From assembly GCA_010645155.1 (NCBI GenBank), contig CM021319.1, forward strand, positions 3,061,765 to 3,125,764: DNA of 64,000 nucleotides. Direction: 5' to 3'. Below the pieces are notes generated by a model that ran no database searches, was not told where the DNA came from, and was given only the letters and a program-made list of their open reading frames with translations. Positions 23,011-35,267 of the stretch are shown piece after piece. The DNA is from Tigriopus japonicus (Eukaryota > Arthropoda > Copepoda > Harpacticoida > Harpacticidae). Made by a program: the position numbers and the translations under genes. How positions within the stretch are numbered: the first letter of the stretch is position 1; each line of letters starts with the position of its first letter.

Positions 23011-24191
23011 AACTTCCTGTCTCCAATCATGAGCAATGTGAAAGACGTTGGTCTACTGACAATAACTGACGGGAACAAATGAGAATTTTAATTCTAAAAA
23101 TGTCGAAGAGAATAAGTGATTTTCTTAGATTTTAAGGTTGCGTGAGCTCTTGGCTTTGAAAGTCCGTGTACTTTGCTTTTAGATGGTTGCTCTCCAGTTC
23201 CAGTTCTCCAAAAATAGCCAGCAGGTGGGGCATTTTCACATTATGAGGGACATCTGGATTACTGAGGGAAAATTCAAATCTTTCAAACTACCCAACCTTT
23301 CAATGTAGCCTTGAATCAGTTGCGGTAACATGAATAACATGACAAAATTAAATCCAGACAATCGTGTTTGCCGTGTCGGTACCTACAACTTAGTTAGACT
23401 TGTCAAAGCAAACGTTGTTAAACCAAATTCAAAATCTAAACATGGAAAAACACATTGTTGGATTGACTAACATTTCTAACTTAATTCAATACAGGACCAA
23501 AAAAGTAATTATCAAGACTTTGTTGGAAGTACTTTCTATTCAATCTTGGCAAAAAATTTCCATCTCAAAGTTTGTTCCCATTGTGGCACGGCTGGTTTTG
23601 AAAGATACAGATTGTAATAATTCAATCCAATCTCAATTTCTCCAATCAGCCCCAAAATGGGAGTGATTACCGTAACATTTCACGGACCTGCTGCTGTCTC
23701 TAACTGCCATTAGCACTGTAGGCTTGCCAAAAAAATCTCAGTTTTTAAGGGTCAGATTTGCATGGATGGCATGGTTAATGTATATTGAGAAGTATTGCAA
23801 AGTAATTTGAAAAAAATATGGAGAAATTGGAAGCCTTCAATTAAACAAATTATTTGTTTAAAGGTTTAGTTGCCCCAGGAACCAATCTCCTCTGGCCATC
23901 TTGTTATTCAAAGTCGGGCGTTCCTAATTTCTAAGTTCGGAAGAACCCTCTCAACTTATGTAGCGAAATTTTAGATAAACGCAACAAAACATACTTTTTG
24001 CAAATACAATGTCAAGAATTGCTATTTCAACATCAATTTGAACAGATAAGAAAGGCATTGTTGCAATCACCAGGCCTAAACCTTCGTTTTAGTTTTCTTT
24101 TTAGTTGCCTCGCACTCTCATCAGAAACACAGGTCTTCCGAACTTTTTTTCCCGCCAAAAATGATGACGTCACTAGTAATTGCTGTAATTG

Positions 24192-24914
24192 GTTCAATCA
24201 TCAATTTTCCCAATGCAATCGTTGATTGACCCCATCAGTAATCTGGATCCAGTGAAATGTATACTTTTCTATTAAAAAAATGAGACTCCTTTCCAATGTT
24301 TCCTCTGCTAGATTATGAAATTTTGAGAAACGTGACTCCGCTGTAGGCCAACGTAGGGGGCTTACAACGGGGGCGTAAGGTGTAGGTCTACATTACCTGA
24401 GATCAATAAAAGCTATTCAGAAAGAAGTTTCAATTTGCAATTTAGAAGTAAACTTCCAAATTGTGAAGTTTAATGTAACCATGTAATTTTCTATATTCTA
24501 TGGATTTCCCAGACCTCCCTCTACTCCCTTGCTCTCCAAACTATTCAGAGCTCCAGGGCCTTTCTCAATAAACCGTTTGCAACAACAACATGCAACAAAA
24601 ACCAACCGGCGAGTGTGTTTGGCCGGCCCAAATCAGCCCATTTCTCTGGGCAGCCAACGCACGGCCAAACAGCCGCGAATGAATGGTGATGTGCGAATCA
24701 CGAGCACGAGCAAACGAATCTCTCAAGAACTTCGGGCGGGAGTGAACTAACTACCTCAAGACTCACCCTGCTCATGTCGACGTCTTGCGTCTATCTCTCT
24801 TGACTCTCCGTGCTTCTTAAAGATTGTGTGTGAACACAGTACCTAGCCCTCTTTTTCCACACTAAAACTGCCCGTCAAGACTCGTTCTCGCCCTTGTTTC
24901 TGTAGGGGTTGAAG
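24192..24914. other. No gene seen; possible ancestral 5' region of the C1orf198-like gene
   Basis: From 24510 the DNA is less AT-rich than around it, as is 26563-26922 just before the gene. The hAT-like element at 24915-26562 separates the two, so this stretch may be old promoter-proximal DNA. This is inference from composition only. Confidence 0.35.
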
Positions 24915-26562
24915 TAGGGATGGATGACACGATGGATGTCGGTGGCAATTTTGCCACCGACACCGACACTGCAAGATTGACACCGATGCGCATCGTTTCC
25001 CGTCGACACCGTCGATGTCAAGGCCGACACTCACACCGATAACGTCACCGACACCAGTCTTTCTAATTATTATTTGGCCTCTAACAATCATCCAAAGTTT
25101 AGAAATTGGAAAAAAGGTTCCTGCCTTCGTGATAGCCCTTCAACCCCAAATTAAGAGACTTTCCCATTTAGAATTTCTTGTAATCGGCTCAAAATGGTTT
25201 CTTATTGTGCTTTTGAGCTAAAAAAGTCATTTTAAAATAACAATTTTTAGCAACATAGTGATTTTGATTATCAATTGCAAATACTTTCTTAAATCATGCT
25301 TGCTTCAAAAGTCTTAGTAATTTTTCTTGAGACCTACTTATACAGAAATATTTTGATGCTTCCTTTTACATTATTGTTAGATATTCTAATGGATGAGCAT
25401 TTGTAAAAACATTGTCAAGACACATAAGTAGCACCCAAAAATTTTTTGTTAATCACTGACAATATATGAGCTTTTTATGTTTTCAAAATCCCAAAATTAT
25501 TTGAAAAAGCAGGATATTGAAAATATTTTTTTACATCATTATTGGGCAATATTTCCTATGTGCACCATTGTTTTTTTTTTTTTTGAAAATTTGATGCAAT
25601 AGTTTGGTTTTGTAGGCACCTTGTCTTTTTGCCTTCATTCATGTCTTTTTGTTTTGATAATACGTACTGTTTACTATAACTCGCCTTTTTCTGACATCTA
25701 AACCCTTCAATACATTCTTGCAAAATCATGGGCGATTCAAACAATAGTCAGCAATAAACATTTGACACCTTAAATTTAACAATAGAATTTACAATTTGTC
25801 CCAACAGATTGCGCATCTTTTTGCATATATGAAAGTATTTATGGCTCTGAGTATTCAATTTCTGCTAAAACATTTTCTTGCCAAAATAATCAAGAAGAAA
25901 CAATTAGAAACAATCAATATATTTAAGAAATCTAAAAAAATGGGAACTATCTTGAAAATATTTGATATTATTTCAAAAAAGTACAATTGTGGGCCATGTG
26001 CATAAATCTCTAAATTTGATGGAAAAAAATTGTGATAATGTCTATTTTAATTTGATTGAAAAGACTTACTAAAACTTAACAATAGGTACATTCACCTGTT
26101 GAGGACAATCATTTTTTTTTCAAGTTTTTCAAGTTCAGGTTCAAGGACAAGTTTTTGTCCATAATAATTTTGTCACATAGAATGTGCACTTCTAGGCTGC
26201 AATTTGGTACATTAATTTCGATACACCTCCACATTCCAAAGACATCATCAAAATGCATGTTAGTGCATGTCAAATTTAAGGGAGAGAAAATAAGCGTACA
26301 TTTTACGATACCCTGACCAGGTACGTGACATCCTTGCTCTGCAACCTTGTTGCTTAAGGTTGATGTATGTTTATTTTTGTGTTAAAACATGATAATGATG
26401 ATTTTGCTTATTCCTTCAGGTTTACAATTGAAATGCGATGTTTTGGCGGAACTTTTTCGAAAAAACTTACGAAACTTGAAAATGTCAACACCAGAATCCT
26501 GAAAATTCCAAAAACTCGGTGTCGACACCTCAACACCGACACCAGCGTCTCGCGCACCCCTA
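24915..26562. mobile_element. hAT-like non-autonomous element of the gacaccgacacc family, 1648 bp
   Basis: It begins TAGGGATGGATGACA and ends GTCTCGCGCACCCCTA. The flanking 8-mers ggttgaag (24907-24914) and ggttgtcg (26563-26570) agree at 6 of 8. Subterminal gacaccgacacc tracts match the 270-bp member at 14023-14292. The middle is AT-rich with no transposase. Its right end is 360 bp from the ATG of the C1orf198-like gene. Confidence 0.72.
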
Positions 26563-26922
26563 GGTTGTCGATGTATTTTCGGGTGAGTGGAGCGCCGGAA
26601 TTGTTGCCCTGTCTTCTGAATCCATTGTCGGTTTTCGGTGGCTCAACCCGGGCGTTCGTTCATTCTTCATTTGCTCTGGGATTCATTCCGGACTGTTGTC
26701 CAGATGAGCTTCTCCAATCCTCATTAATTCCACTCAGTTCATCTCCTTCTCCAGTAGGCTGTGCATCAAGGTTCAAACGGGAAGGTTTTAAGTGACAAAG
26801 TTGGTGAAGTGGAGAGGCGAAGAGGTGTCTTCCAGCATCCATTGTCTGTAGAGTAGAGTTATTGATCCAACACCCCGAGCGGTGTGATAGTTGGCTCTCC
26901 ATGAGTGTGAGACGAGCTCAAG

Positions 26923-29900
26923 ATGAGTTCATTTGGCCACAAAGATCAGACGGGACTGTCTTTTGAGGCCTATGTCCAAGATCTGGGGAGCTTCACCGCT
27001 CAAAAGCTCCTCAGTCACCTGGACTCGATTCGCGAGAATTGCGATTCCTGGGTCGATTTGAGTCTGGAAGAGCGACAAACGCTCTTGAACGAGGCCACCA
27101 TACCCAAGAAGATTCAGGCTCAATACGCCGGAATTCAGTCTCAGGCTTTGCCTTTACACGCACATTCGGTCTATCCACGACTAAAGTATCCCACGGGTTT
27201 GAAAACCCTGACCATTGAAGATTCTACCGGATCCACGGGTGAAGATCTCGATTCAGCTTCTTCATCTTGTGTGAGTTCATTTGTTAACGGGTGTGGGTTT
27301 TAAATATTCGGCATGCATGAGCTGAATTGGCCATGATTTCCTGTTCTTTCAATGAGTAGGATGCATCATTGCCAACAACGGGTAGTGGGTCGTCATCTTA
27401 CGCCAATCTCAGTGATTACGGTGCAAGATTCGACACTTGTCGTCATGACTTGATGTCTCATACAGAAGTGATGAGGCCTCAAAAAAAACGAACTTACATG
27501 TACGTTAATGTGAACCATGGGAATAGATAGATGTGGGCATTTTGCTCATGTTTCGAAATGGAGTTTGTCCATATTTGGTTGGGTGGTATGTATTCAAATG
27601 TCAAGATTCGAAGATCAAGATGAAGCCATTTGGACTGGACTGAAACATGGAGGGAAGCAAGAGCGAAAGTTGGCCATGAAAACGGGGTTAGATAAATATG
27701 TACCTTCTTTTTTGGCTCGAAACATTTCGCATTTGGTATTTGTCGCTTTTTTGAAGTGTTGACAAGCGATTTGTGCGAAAAATGTTGCCAATTCGAAGTT
27801 TGTGGGAGGCGAACCTCCCCGAGAACTGGAAGCAACCTTGATATTTAGGACATTTGTCATTAGAATATTGTGAATCATGGTCATTCCATTTCTCACATTT
27901 GCTCGATCATTCCCGAAAACTGTTGGAGATTTCTCTCGGTTTTCGTTTTCCCATTCAAGTAGTAACGACAGATCGAATCTAGGATCGAAAACCTCGAGCA
28001 AATCATCCAAGATCGAAGGTTGACCTTTCCAAAAACTCGGACCCATCGAGGCATTTTCCAGAGATCTTTTGGCAATGTCGAAACTTTGGTTGATAAGCCA
28101 TGGATTTAAAGACTGAAACTGTTATCAGGACCATTTCCGACACAAAGATGACGGAAACGACGACTGACCAATGCCTTCTGGATCAGCAAATGTTTCAGAT
28201 GTTTGTTCGCATTTTCACTTTCGGAAAAGTGTGACAGATTCGATCAGTACTAGCAGAAATTCTCCTGGAATTTCAGCGACACATCCTTTTCAAAGCATGC
28301 ACATTCAATGGGAAATCAGAAATCAGACAATTCAGTTCTTCATGGTCGATTATCTTTTATCGATCTTGGGGAGGGCTTTGACTTTTAAATCTCTTGTCTT
28401 TCATTTGAAAGATGCCGAGCACAAGTAATCATCTTTCTCTCGCTGAGCTATCATTCAGATCATTAGATCTCTTGATGCCAATTTCATCCCACTTCCTTAA
28501 CATCCATTGAAAGCCATCATTAGAAGCCCTGCTTTGATGAAGGGTGTGGAGGAAGAAGAAGAAGATCGAAGAACCATGTGCTTTGGCTGATCTTTGGGAA
28601 AATCTGTGACCTTCCCAAGGATATTAACGAAATCTTTGCCGGATGTTGAACTTTTGTGGGAGGCTTAGGTTTGTCTTTGACCCAATGACAACAAGCTCTT
28701 AAAAGCTCCCGGATATGAATATTGTCCGGTCACGAAAAGAGTTGTTCACCAAGAAACCAATTTACTGGTGCATTTTTCCCCGAGGTGTGCCTTATGGTTG
28801 GTTGGTTGATAATTCCAGCAAGCCAACCAATCTTTTGTTTGCGAACTGCACGCACCTTCGTCAAGATGACGTTGAGTTTGAGTTCACTAAACCGAAATGT
28901 TGGACATGGACTTTGCGATCACTCCATTTTGGAATACGCTTTGCCTCGCGTCACCAAAATTTGATTGACGACTTTGCGGTTTCAATTTTATTGGAACTGC
29001 CGTAAAGCTAGTGAGTTTTGAAGCCTATTTTCAACGCTTTGTTGTGCAATATCGTATTTAAAATATGAGAATACTTTGGAATTGTGAGGGGGAAGGGGGG
29101 GAATCGGGGCCAAATGTGAGCGGATACTTCGTTTTCAGGTGCGAAGAAAACGAGGGGAAAGAGAGGGTTGTGAAGTAACCTGATATCGCTCATTTATTTA
29201 CTCGATTCTCGAATGTTTACCTTACCTGCCAAAGATCGTTCTTTCGCCACCCCTGTGCTTATTGATTCATTAGATTCCTCTTTGTTTTGACTAGAGCCCA
29301 CCTTTTTTTCTAAGCTTTCCTAATATCAGCTTGTCCATGCTATGTGACATAATCCGTACTTGTATGGATTCCCAAAGATTTCTTTTTGAAACCTCCAAGG
29401 TCTGTGTAACCTTGGCCTTTGAAACGTCGCGATCATGTTTTCAAACATGAAAAAGTTCTGTTCCAAACGCTTCCGGAAAGGATTCAAACCCATTTTGTGT
29501 CTTTTCCAGACCTACACATTCCAAGACGAGCACAGTGCCCCATTTTCGTGGAGAACCAAAAGTCAGCAAGACCTTCGTTTTGAAAGTGGAACCCCGGTTT
29601 CCATGAGTTCGGATGAGCTCCAAGAAAACGGGTTGGTCACTTTGACCAATTCTCCGTCAAAGATCTTGTCGATGCAATCGCAAAACATGTTGCGTTCTAG
29701 TAAGGGTAATCCGGTGTATGCCAAGCCGGTTCAAATCCCGGTGGTGCCCATGCTACCCAAACCCGATAAACCTCTTCGAATGGCCAATGAAAATGTGCCT
29801 CCCGAGCAGATCAACAACTTTGTGTACGAAAACGATGCCAATAAACTGGTGTTGGACTTTGGAGAAGTGGATCTGAATGGCGAGAGTATTTATGGGACCA

Positions 29901-31047
29901 CTGAGGAGTTTGCCAATTCCACGTGTTCCTTGCGAACATCGTCGCCAGAGTCGACGAAATCCTCCAGAAGTTTGATCTCGAAAATGAAACGCACTTTGGC
30001 ACCAAGTTTAAGTCGGACCCGACGGAAATCCACGTCACAAGAACCACAATCCAAAGCATCCACTTCATCTTTGACCACCACGTCCTCAAGTACAATGTCG
30101 TGTAATGGAAGTCAATCGGGAACAGAGCCCATCTATGAGAATCCCACTCGCATTATGAAGGTGGTGAAGCCTTCGATCGCTCCTCCACCTCCTCCACCAA
30201 CTTCAATGGCTGTCAGATCATCTTCATCGCATCATCAGAAATCTTCGAATGACATCTCGGATGTCCGGATTGCTTCACAGGAGTCCGGAAATCCAGTTGT
30301 TCCGGTGAAATGTCCTCCTCCACGACCTCCTGAGAGAAGAGAATCGTTGGAGAGAGACATGCCCAATGACCAAAGAAATCGGCAATCAGAAGAACCACCA
30401 ACCACCAAAGACAACCGAGACAGTGGCGATTTAGAAGACTTCAAGATCGATCTTCACGTCGATTCGGTAAGGGTAATAAAGTTTGTAACATAACTAAAAA
30501 TAATTCACCTAAGGGCCGATCAATGTTCTAAGGGTTTGCAAAAATAAGTAATGTGGCATTATGTGGTGCGATTTTTAAAGTTCTTCTTAAAACCCTTTTG
30601 CCATTGGTATTCATTTTGATGGATTATGGCTTTGAGGGTTGCTAGCTGTTGAACTGATGGATGACTATATAATAGAGTTTGGTACCTTTTTTATAATGAC
30701 AGGATACCGTAAAAGTAGATGCTAGCATGAATCTCAAAGTGTTGTTTGCAATTGAAGCAAAAAAAAATGGAAAAAAGAAAGATGTGAAGTGTTTCTTTCC
30801 ATTTGTAAAAATACTCTTTTCGGTCCGATTTCTTGACTCATCTTAAACGACTTGATGACCCTTTTTTTTAACTTGGATCGCTGCAGCTCACTGTCATAAA
30901 TTGCCTTTTATCTTAAATTGAAGCTAAAGATTATTCGTTAACATAATAATGACATTATATTGTTCAAGCGCGCTCTGAAAACTAAAAATGTCTGTTTGTT
31001 TTTAGGCTCTCCCCAAGACAGGATTCGATTTTCTGGACAATTGGTAA
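26923..31047 (+). CDS. C1orf198: C1orf198 homologue (DUF4706-type protein), four exons
   Basis: The exons are 26923-27270, 27360-27503, 29510-30466 and 31006-31047, all joined in phase 0, giving about 496 aa. The vertebrate protein, as I know it, has an N-terminal helical region ending in IRE..W..L, a central QDEHSAPFSW block and a C-terminal KTGFDFLDNW. All three are here: SIRENCDSWVDL near residues 34-45, FQDEHSAPFSWRTKSQ at 168-183 and KTGFDFLDNW as the last residues, encoded by a separate 42-nt final exon. Between them lies a long Ser/Pro-rich region with tyrosine motifs (IYENP near 372, which fits a Grb2-type pYxN site), a proline run near 389 and PPPRPPERR near 432, suggesting adaptor-like SH3/SH2 contacts. 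The cellular role of the family is unknown. The exon 2 donor (gttaat at 27504) is weak. A stronger gtacgt donor 4 nt earlier would need an extra exon. An ATG at 29435 upstream of exon 3 could be an alternative start. Confidence 0.8.
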
Positions 31048-31366
31048 CACCTACCAAATCCATTATCGTTCACAGTGGATCAAAAAATCCGCGTTTTGGT
31101 ACGGATCTCGCGCCCCAAATTCATCCTTGTTTCGTTACTGTTTGTTGGTCAATCTTTTTCTTCTTTATAATTGTCCTTCTGCCTTTCTTACTAGTCGCTC
31201 TACAAAGGACAAAAACCAAAGTGACCTTTGCACTCTCATTCATTGTCTGTATAAACATGAAGAAGCCTGTTGATTTTCTACTTTCCGACCAGAATACAAC
31301 CACAAGACACCCGTGTCACTATGAATCACACAATCGTCATCCATTGTATTGATCTATTACTTTATA

Positions 31367-33463
31367 TTAATCATCATGATCTTCTCGGGTTTGTCCCGGA
31401 CAGTTGGCTGCAAGATCAGGTTCATCGGTAAAAGTTGTCCCACACCACAGGCAGTAAAAGTACTGTTTCCGAAGGTAATTAGTGAGAATCTCCAGTTGTT
31501 CATCGACTTCTAACTCACAGATGTCGTCGTCATTGGTTTCCTCATGGATTAGCGCAGGTTCGTTGGTTGCTACGAAATCTGGATCGATCGGCGGAGTTTC
31601 TTCAACTTTCGGCCAAAACCATGATTCCGCCGGATCTGTAATCTCTTTGGCTGAATCAAGTTGGAGACAAGATTTCTGCGATTTCCTCAAATCCACTTCC
31701 ACCAATTGAAGTTTGCGCTGACGAGACATGTGAGCTCTAAATTGGGAGAGGAAATATGCTCATATCACCTTGAGTGTGTTGGGATTATCTTAAGTAAAAA
31801 ATGGGTTCAGGGGCCAAAATCATTATCAAATGGGAAATCTTATTTTAGGGGGAAGAAATTGGCATCTTTCCTTAATCTGGGAAAGAGAAAAACTTGACAA
31901 AAAAATTGCAGAGGTTCGCAAATTAATCAATTTAGTTTACATTGCAGTACATGTAATGGATGTTTTGAATAAATTGCGCAAAACGTTTACTTGGGCAAAA
32001 AACGTAAAAAAGAAATATGAGGCAAAAATGTTACTTACTTTCATAATTTCTTCAAGCCACGGCTAATCCAAACCCATCTCAATGATGAAACGATTACTGA
32101 CAATAACCGTTTTTCATGTAAGTCTAACTTTATTTATTTGCTCAAACAGCTATGTAACTTTGAATTTTCAGAAGAAAATAAAACAATTACTAAGTTTAAC
32201 CTGGATCTTTTTGAAACGACGTTCATATTCTATTTAATTATCAGACCTAACTAAATGAAATGAATCAACACAATAACTAGATATAAGTAAATATAATAAG
32301 TCAATTTATAACATAATAAGTAAACAAATAAATAAATTTGATAAGTAAGAAATTAAATAGAAATAATAGGTAAACAAATAAATATATTAAGTAAATAAAT
32401 AAGTGTAATAGGTAAACAAGTAAATAAATGTAATGAGTAAACAAAAAAAGTAAATAAATATAATCAACAAGCAAATAAATCAAAACAATCAGTAAACAAA
32501 CAAAAAAATATAATGAGTAAAGAAATAAGTAAATTTAGTAAATACTTGAATATATCCTCACCTGTACTCTTGAATGCTTTGAGTGGACGTGGTACGAGCT
32601 TTTCGCTCCAAACGAGTCTTCAACATGGCGGCCTTTTGTTGAGCGATCTCTTGAAGCAAGGCTTCCCGTCCCAAACCTCCCCGATCAACCTTAATTTGAA
32701 TGCCAATCGGTTCAACTCGGCCTGAATTAGACTTGCCCAAACTTTGACCTGATAAAGAGAACTAATTGTTAGGATCATTCATATCATGTGATCCCTTTCT
32801 TGAATGTTGGACTTTAACACTGAAGTAACTGAGGCTGGTTCCAACAATAAGGCGACAATTTTGTCATTTTTACGGTGGATAAATGACCAAGATACTTCAT
32901 GACGAAAGAGAAATATTTAATCAAATGTTCATGATCATAAAAAGGTTTCAAAAGTCAAGATGGTTAAAATCAAAAGTGTACATACTAGATCGAGAGTTTA
33001 GTACGACCTTTCCTCACCCGACTTATATCCCATTTTTTGTAACATAGCAAAGCCTTTATTCGACGTATCTAGTGATTTTTGCAAGCCTTCTTCCCGCTTT
33101 TCCGACTCCAAATTCATGCGCTGTCGTTTATCCATTTTGGCCGCTTGGCGGCGCTGCTCTGTCTCCGATCTCTGCTTGGCCAACTCAAGTTCCCTTTGCT
33201 TGGGTAACGTCTAAAGAAGAAAAAAAATCTATTATAAATAGAGTTTATTTGTGTAATGATTGGGAGAGATATGAACTCACTCTTTTGAGTCCAGGTCGAA
33301 CATCTTTTGGCACACATTGAGAGAGAAAAGCCTCGGACATATAATCTTCTTCTTCATCACGGTCTTGATCAGTGTCGGGTTTGACGGGATTGATCGAGTT
33401 CGAAGCTGCCGAATCGGTGGGCAGACCGGAGGAGCTTTCGGAAGCACCCAGCCCAAAACTCAT
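31367..33463 (-). CDS. GPATCH11: G-patch domain-containing protein 11 homologue, four exons
   Basis: The exons are 33463-33281, 33210-33018, 32748-32562 and 31736-31367, with phases 0, 1 and 2 that join exactly to 310 aa (human about 285). The N-terminus has the acidic EEEDYMSEAFL and DVRPGLKR stretch. The G-patch is at about residues 113-153 (KGFAMLQKMGYKSG across an intron, then QSLGKSNSGRVEPI and GGLG). A charged coiled-coil-like linker follows. The C-terminal DUF4187-type region holds QLEILTNYLRKQYFYCLWCGT and ends in DDDEL-like acidic residues (REDHDD). G-patch proteins are nuclear partners of RNA helicases; GPATCH11 (CCDC75) is linked to the kinetochore/centrosome and to splicing in vertebrates. 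The gene converges on the C1orf198-like gene with about 320 bp between stop codons. Intron 3 contains a long AT-rich simple repeat. Confidence 0.94.
32280..32540. repeat. AT-rich simple repeat (aaataagtaaata type) in GPATCH11 intron 3
   Basis: Roughly 260 bp of interspersed aaataaata, taagtaaa and gtaaacaaa units. Confidence 0.85.
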
Positions 33464-33810
33464 TTTGTTTGGATTGAAGTTTGTTTTGAAAGGTTTTGTG
33501 AGAGTCCAATCCGATGTTACGAGAAGCTTATGCCGACAACATTTCCTTCAGAATTTGGGTGACGAATTGACGATGCGAGGTCTGAACGAGAGAGGGAACC
33601 AGTGTTGTTGGAACTTTTCGGACTTGTCATGCCAAAGAAATCTGTAAACAAAGTGTCGGATGTGGCTAGATAGTAACAAATTGTGTTACTGCCTTAATCT
33701 AGCATTTTAAGTAGCAAATTCAGAAACCAAAAAAGTAACAAAGTGCGGCAATTCAATTATTTTTGATTGAAATAGTTATCTCAAGAATTAATATCTCTAA
33801 ATTAATTCAG
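33464..33810. other. 5' flank of GPATCH11, no gene seen
   Basis: Holds the presumed promoter of the GPATCH11 homologue. No TATA box or other distinct motif is evident. Confidence 0.4.
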
Positions 33811-34061
33811 GGAGGAGAAGTGGTGTCGTGGTTAGCGCAGTTTCCTAGAGTGAGAGAGGTCCCAGGTTCGATTCCCCTCCTCGTCCTTTCTCAAGGAAAC
33901 TTTTAGACGTTAATCCACACCCACAGACGTAGAACCACTCTGATACCGGACTTGAAATTGCCTATCGGAAATGGTTTGGACGATGTATTTGTGATGGGTG
34001 GCTTCGCTGGCCGGGCGAGGCTCAACCCTCCGACCCTAGCACCAACAATTCAAAAAAAAAA
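33811..34061 (+). mobile_element. tRNA-derived SINE, copy 1
   Basis: A-box-like tcgtggttagcgcagtttcc, B box GGTTCGATTCC at 33865-33875, a tRNA-unrelated body and a terminal A10 tract. Flanking imperfect direct repeats built on attaatatctctaaattaa are consistent with a target duplication. Shares its full body with copy 2. Confidence 0.88.
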
Positions 34062-35267
34062 TATCAAGATTTCAAAATTAATATCACTAAATTAAGATTT
34101 TGCATTGGGCAATTTTGAAAAAAAAATTCGTGTCTAATTTGAAATTGGAAGAGATTCAAATGAGAAGGAAGTCTTTTGTATAAATTGGTATTTGACATTA
34201 TTTAAAACTATTGTATATTGTTGTTGTTTATGTTTCAAAACCACTCAGATATCATATTAATGATATTGAATAATGGTTGTTGCTTTACATGCTTTAAAAT
34301 AGGAATTTCAAGAGATAAGAGTTAGGTGAAAGTCTTTGACAATTCGAAATCAGATAAGTCTAATCGAGGACAACTGTCTCTTGAAGGATATAATCCCAGG
34401 GGTGCTCCGTACTTCCAGAGTTATCTTGTTCCACCAACTGCCAATTTGGAAATATCTGGCAATGTTGCTTTAATGTCTTTTCCTCCAAACCCATACTGTG
34501 AATCTGAATTAGCCTTATGGGTGGATTCAAAGCCTGACAGTATCATAGGATACAACTAGGACTCGGATAAAGTTGCTAAATGCAATTTGCACCAAGCATT
34601 CCAACTTTTGGCCATTTTAATCAAAATTAGCAACTATTCGATTTTTTTTCGTAACATGTAACAGCTTTTGGCATTTTTTGCATCGATCTTTAACACGTTT
34701 CACACATAATTTTAGGACCTTTCTAATTATTTATGTTTTTTATTCTAGAATAATTCGTAAAAAACAAAACTGCGTTCTTAAGGAAGCCAAAGTTTAAAAC
34801 AATAAAACTAAAGAAGCTCATGTCCCATAAGCTTCCGTATTTAAGACTACATACTTTCGCCCAGAATTGAAACAAAAATTTGGCCAAATTTGACATCTTT
34901 ATTAAAGAAAGTGACGTATTTAGGCCAAAAAAGAGTAACTGTCTAGCCAATTTTGTCGAATTGAGAGCAACTTTTTTAAAAAACGTAGTGCAACTTTAGG
35001 GCTAAAAAGTAGCAACTTTATCCAAACCTTAGTCATCAATAATGGCAATGTATTTTAAAAGTTTGTTTTAACAATATTGTTTGTCAGCAGCAACATTATT
35101 GTTTCATCAAAAGTTATTCTTATATCAAGAGACTACTATTTCTTCAGTGTGGAAATAATCCAAAATTAAGGCTCCATGAAAGTCAGATTTCATTGTTTTG
35201 TCATCTCAAAGGGCAAAAAGTAAAGAAATCCTTATATTATCCCTACATCCTCATATTAAGAATTAAA
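34062..35267. other. No gene seen
   Basis: AT-rich DNA. A 77-codon frame at 34326-34559 has no recognisable features. Confidence 0.4.

Larger units (their letters stand above)
17899..24191. mobile_element. Long-inverted-repeat (foldback-like) transposon with two later insertions
   Basis: The right arm is 23657-24191 (535 bp). The left arm is its inverse but is split into 17899-17964, 19228-19488 and 22575-22776 by two other transposons. The loop (22777-23656) is about 880 bp. Both arms end in caattacagcaattactagt followed by gacgtcatcatttttggcgg. No transposase is recognised in the loop. Without the insertions the element would be about 1.95 kb. A clean target duplication was not found. Confidence 0.85.
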
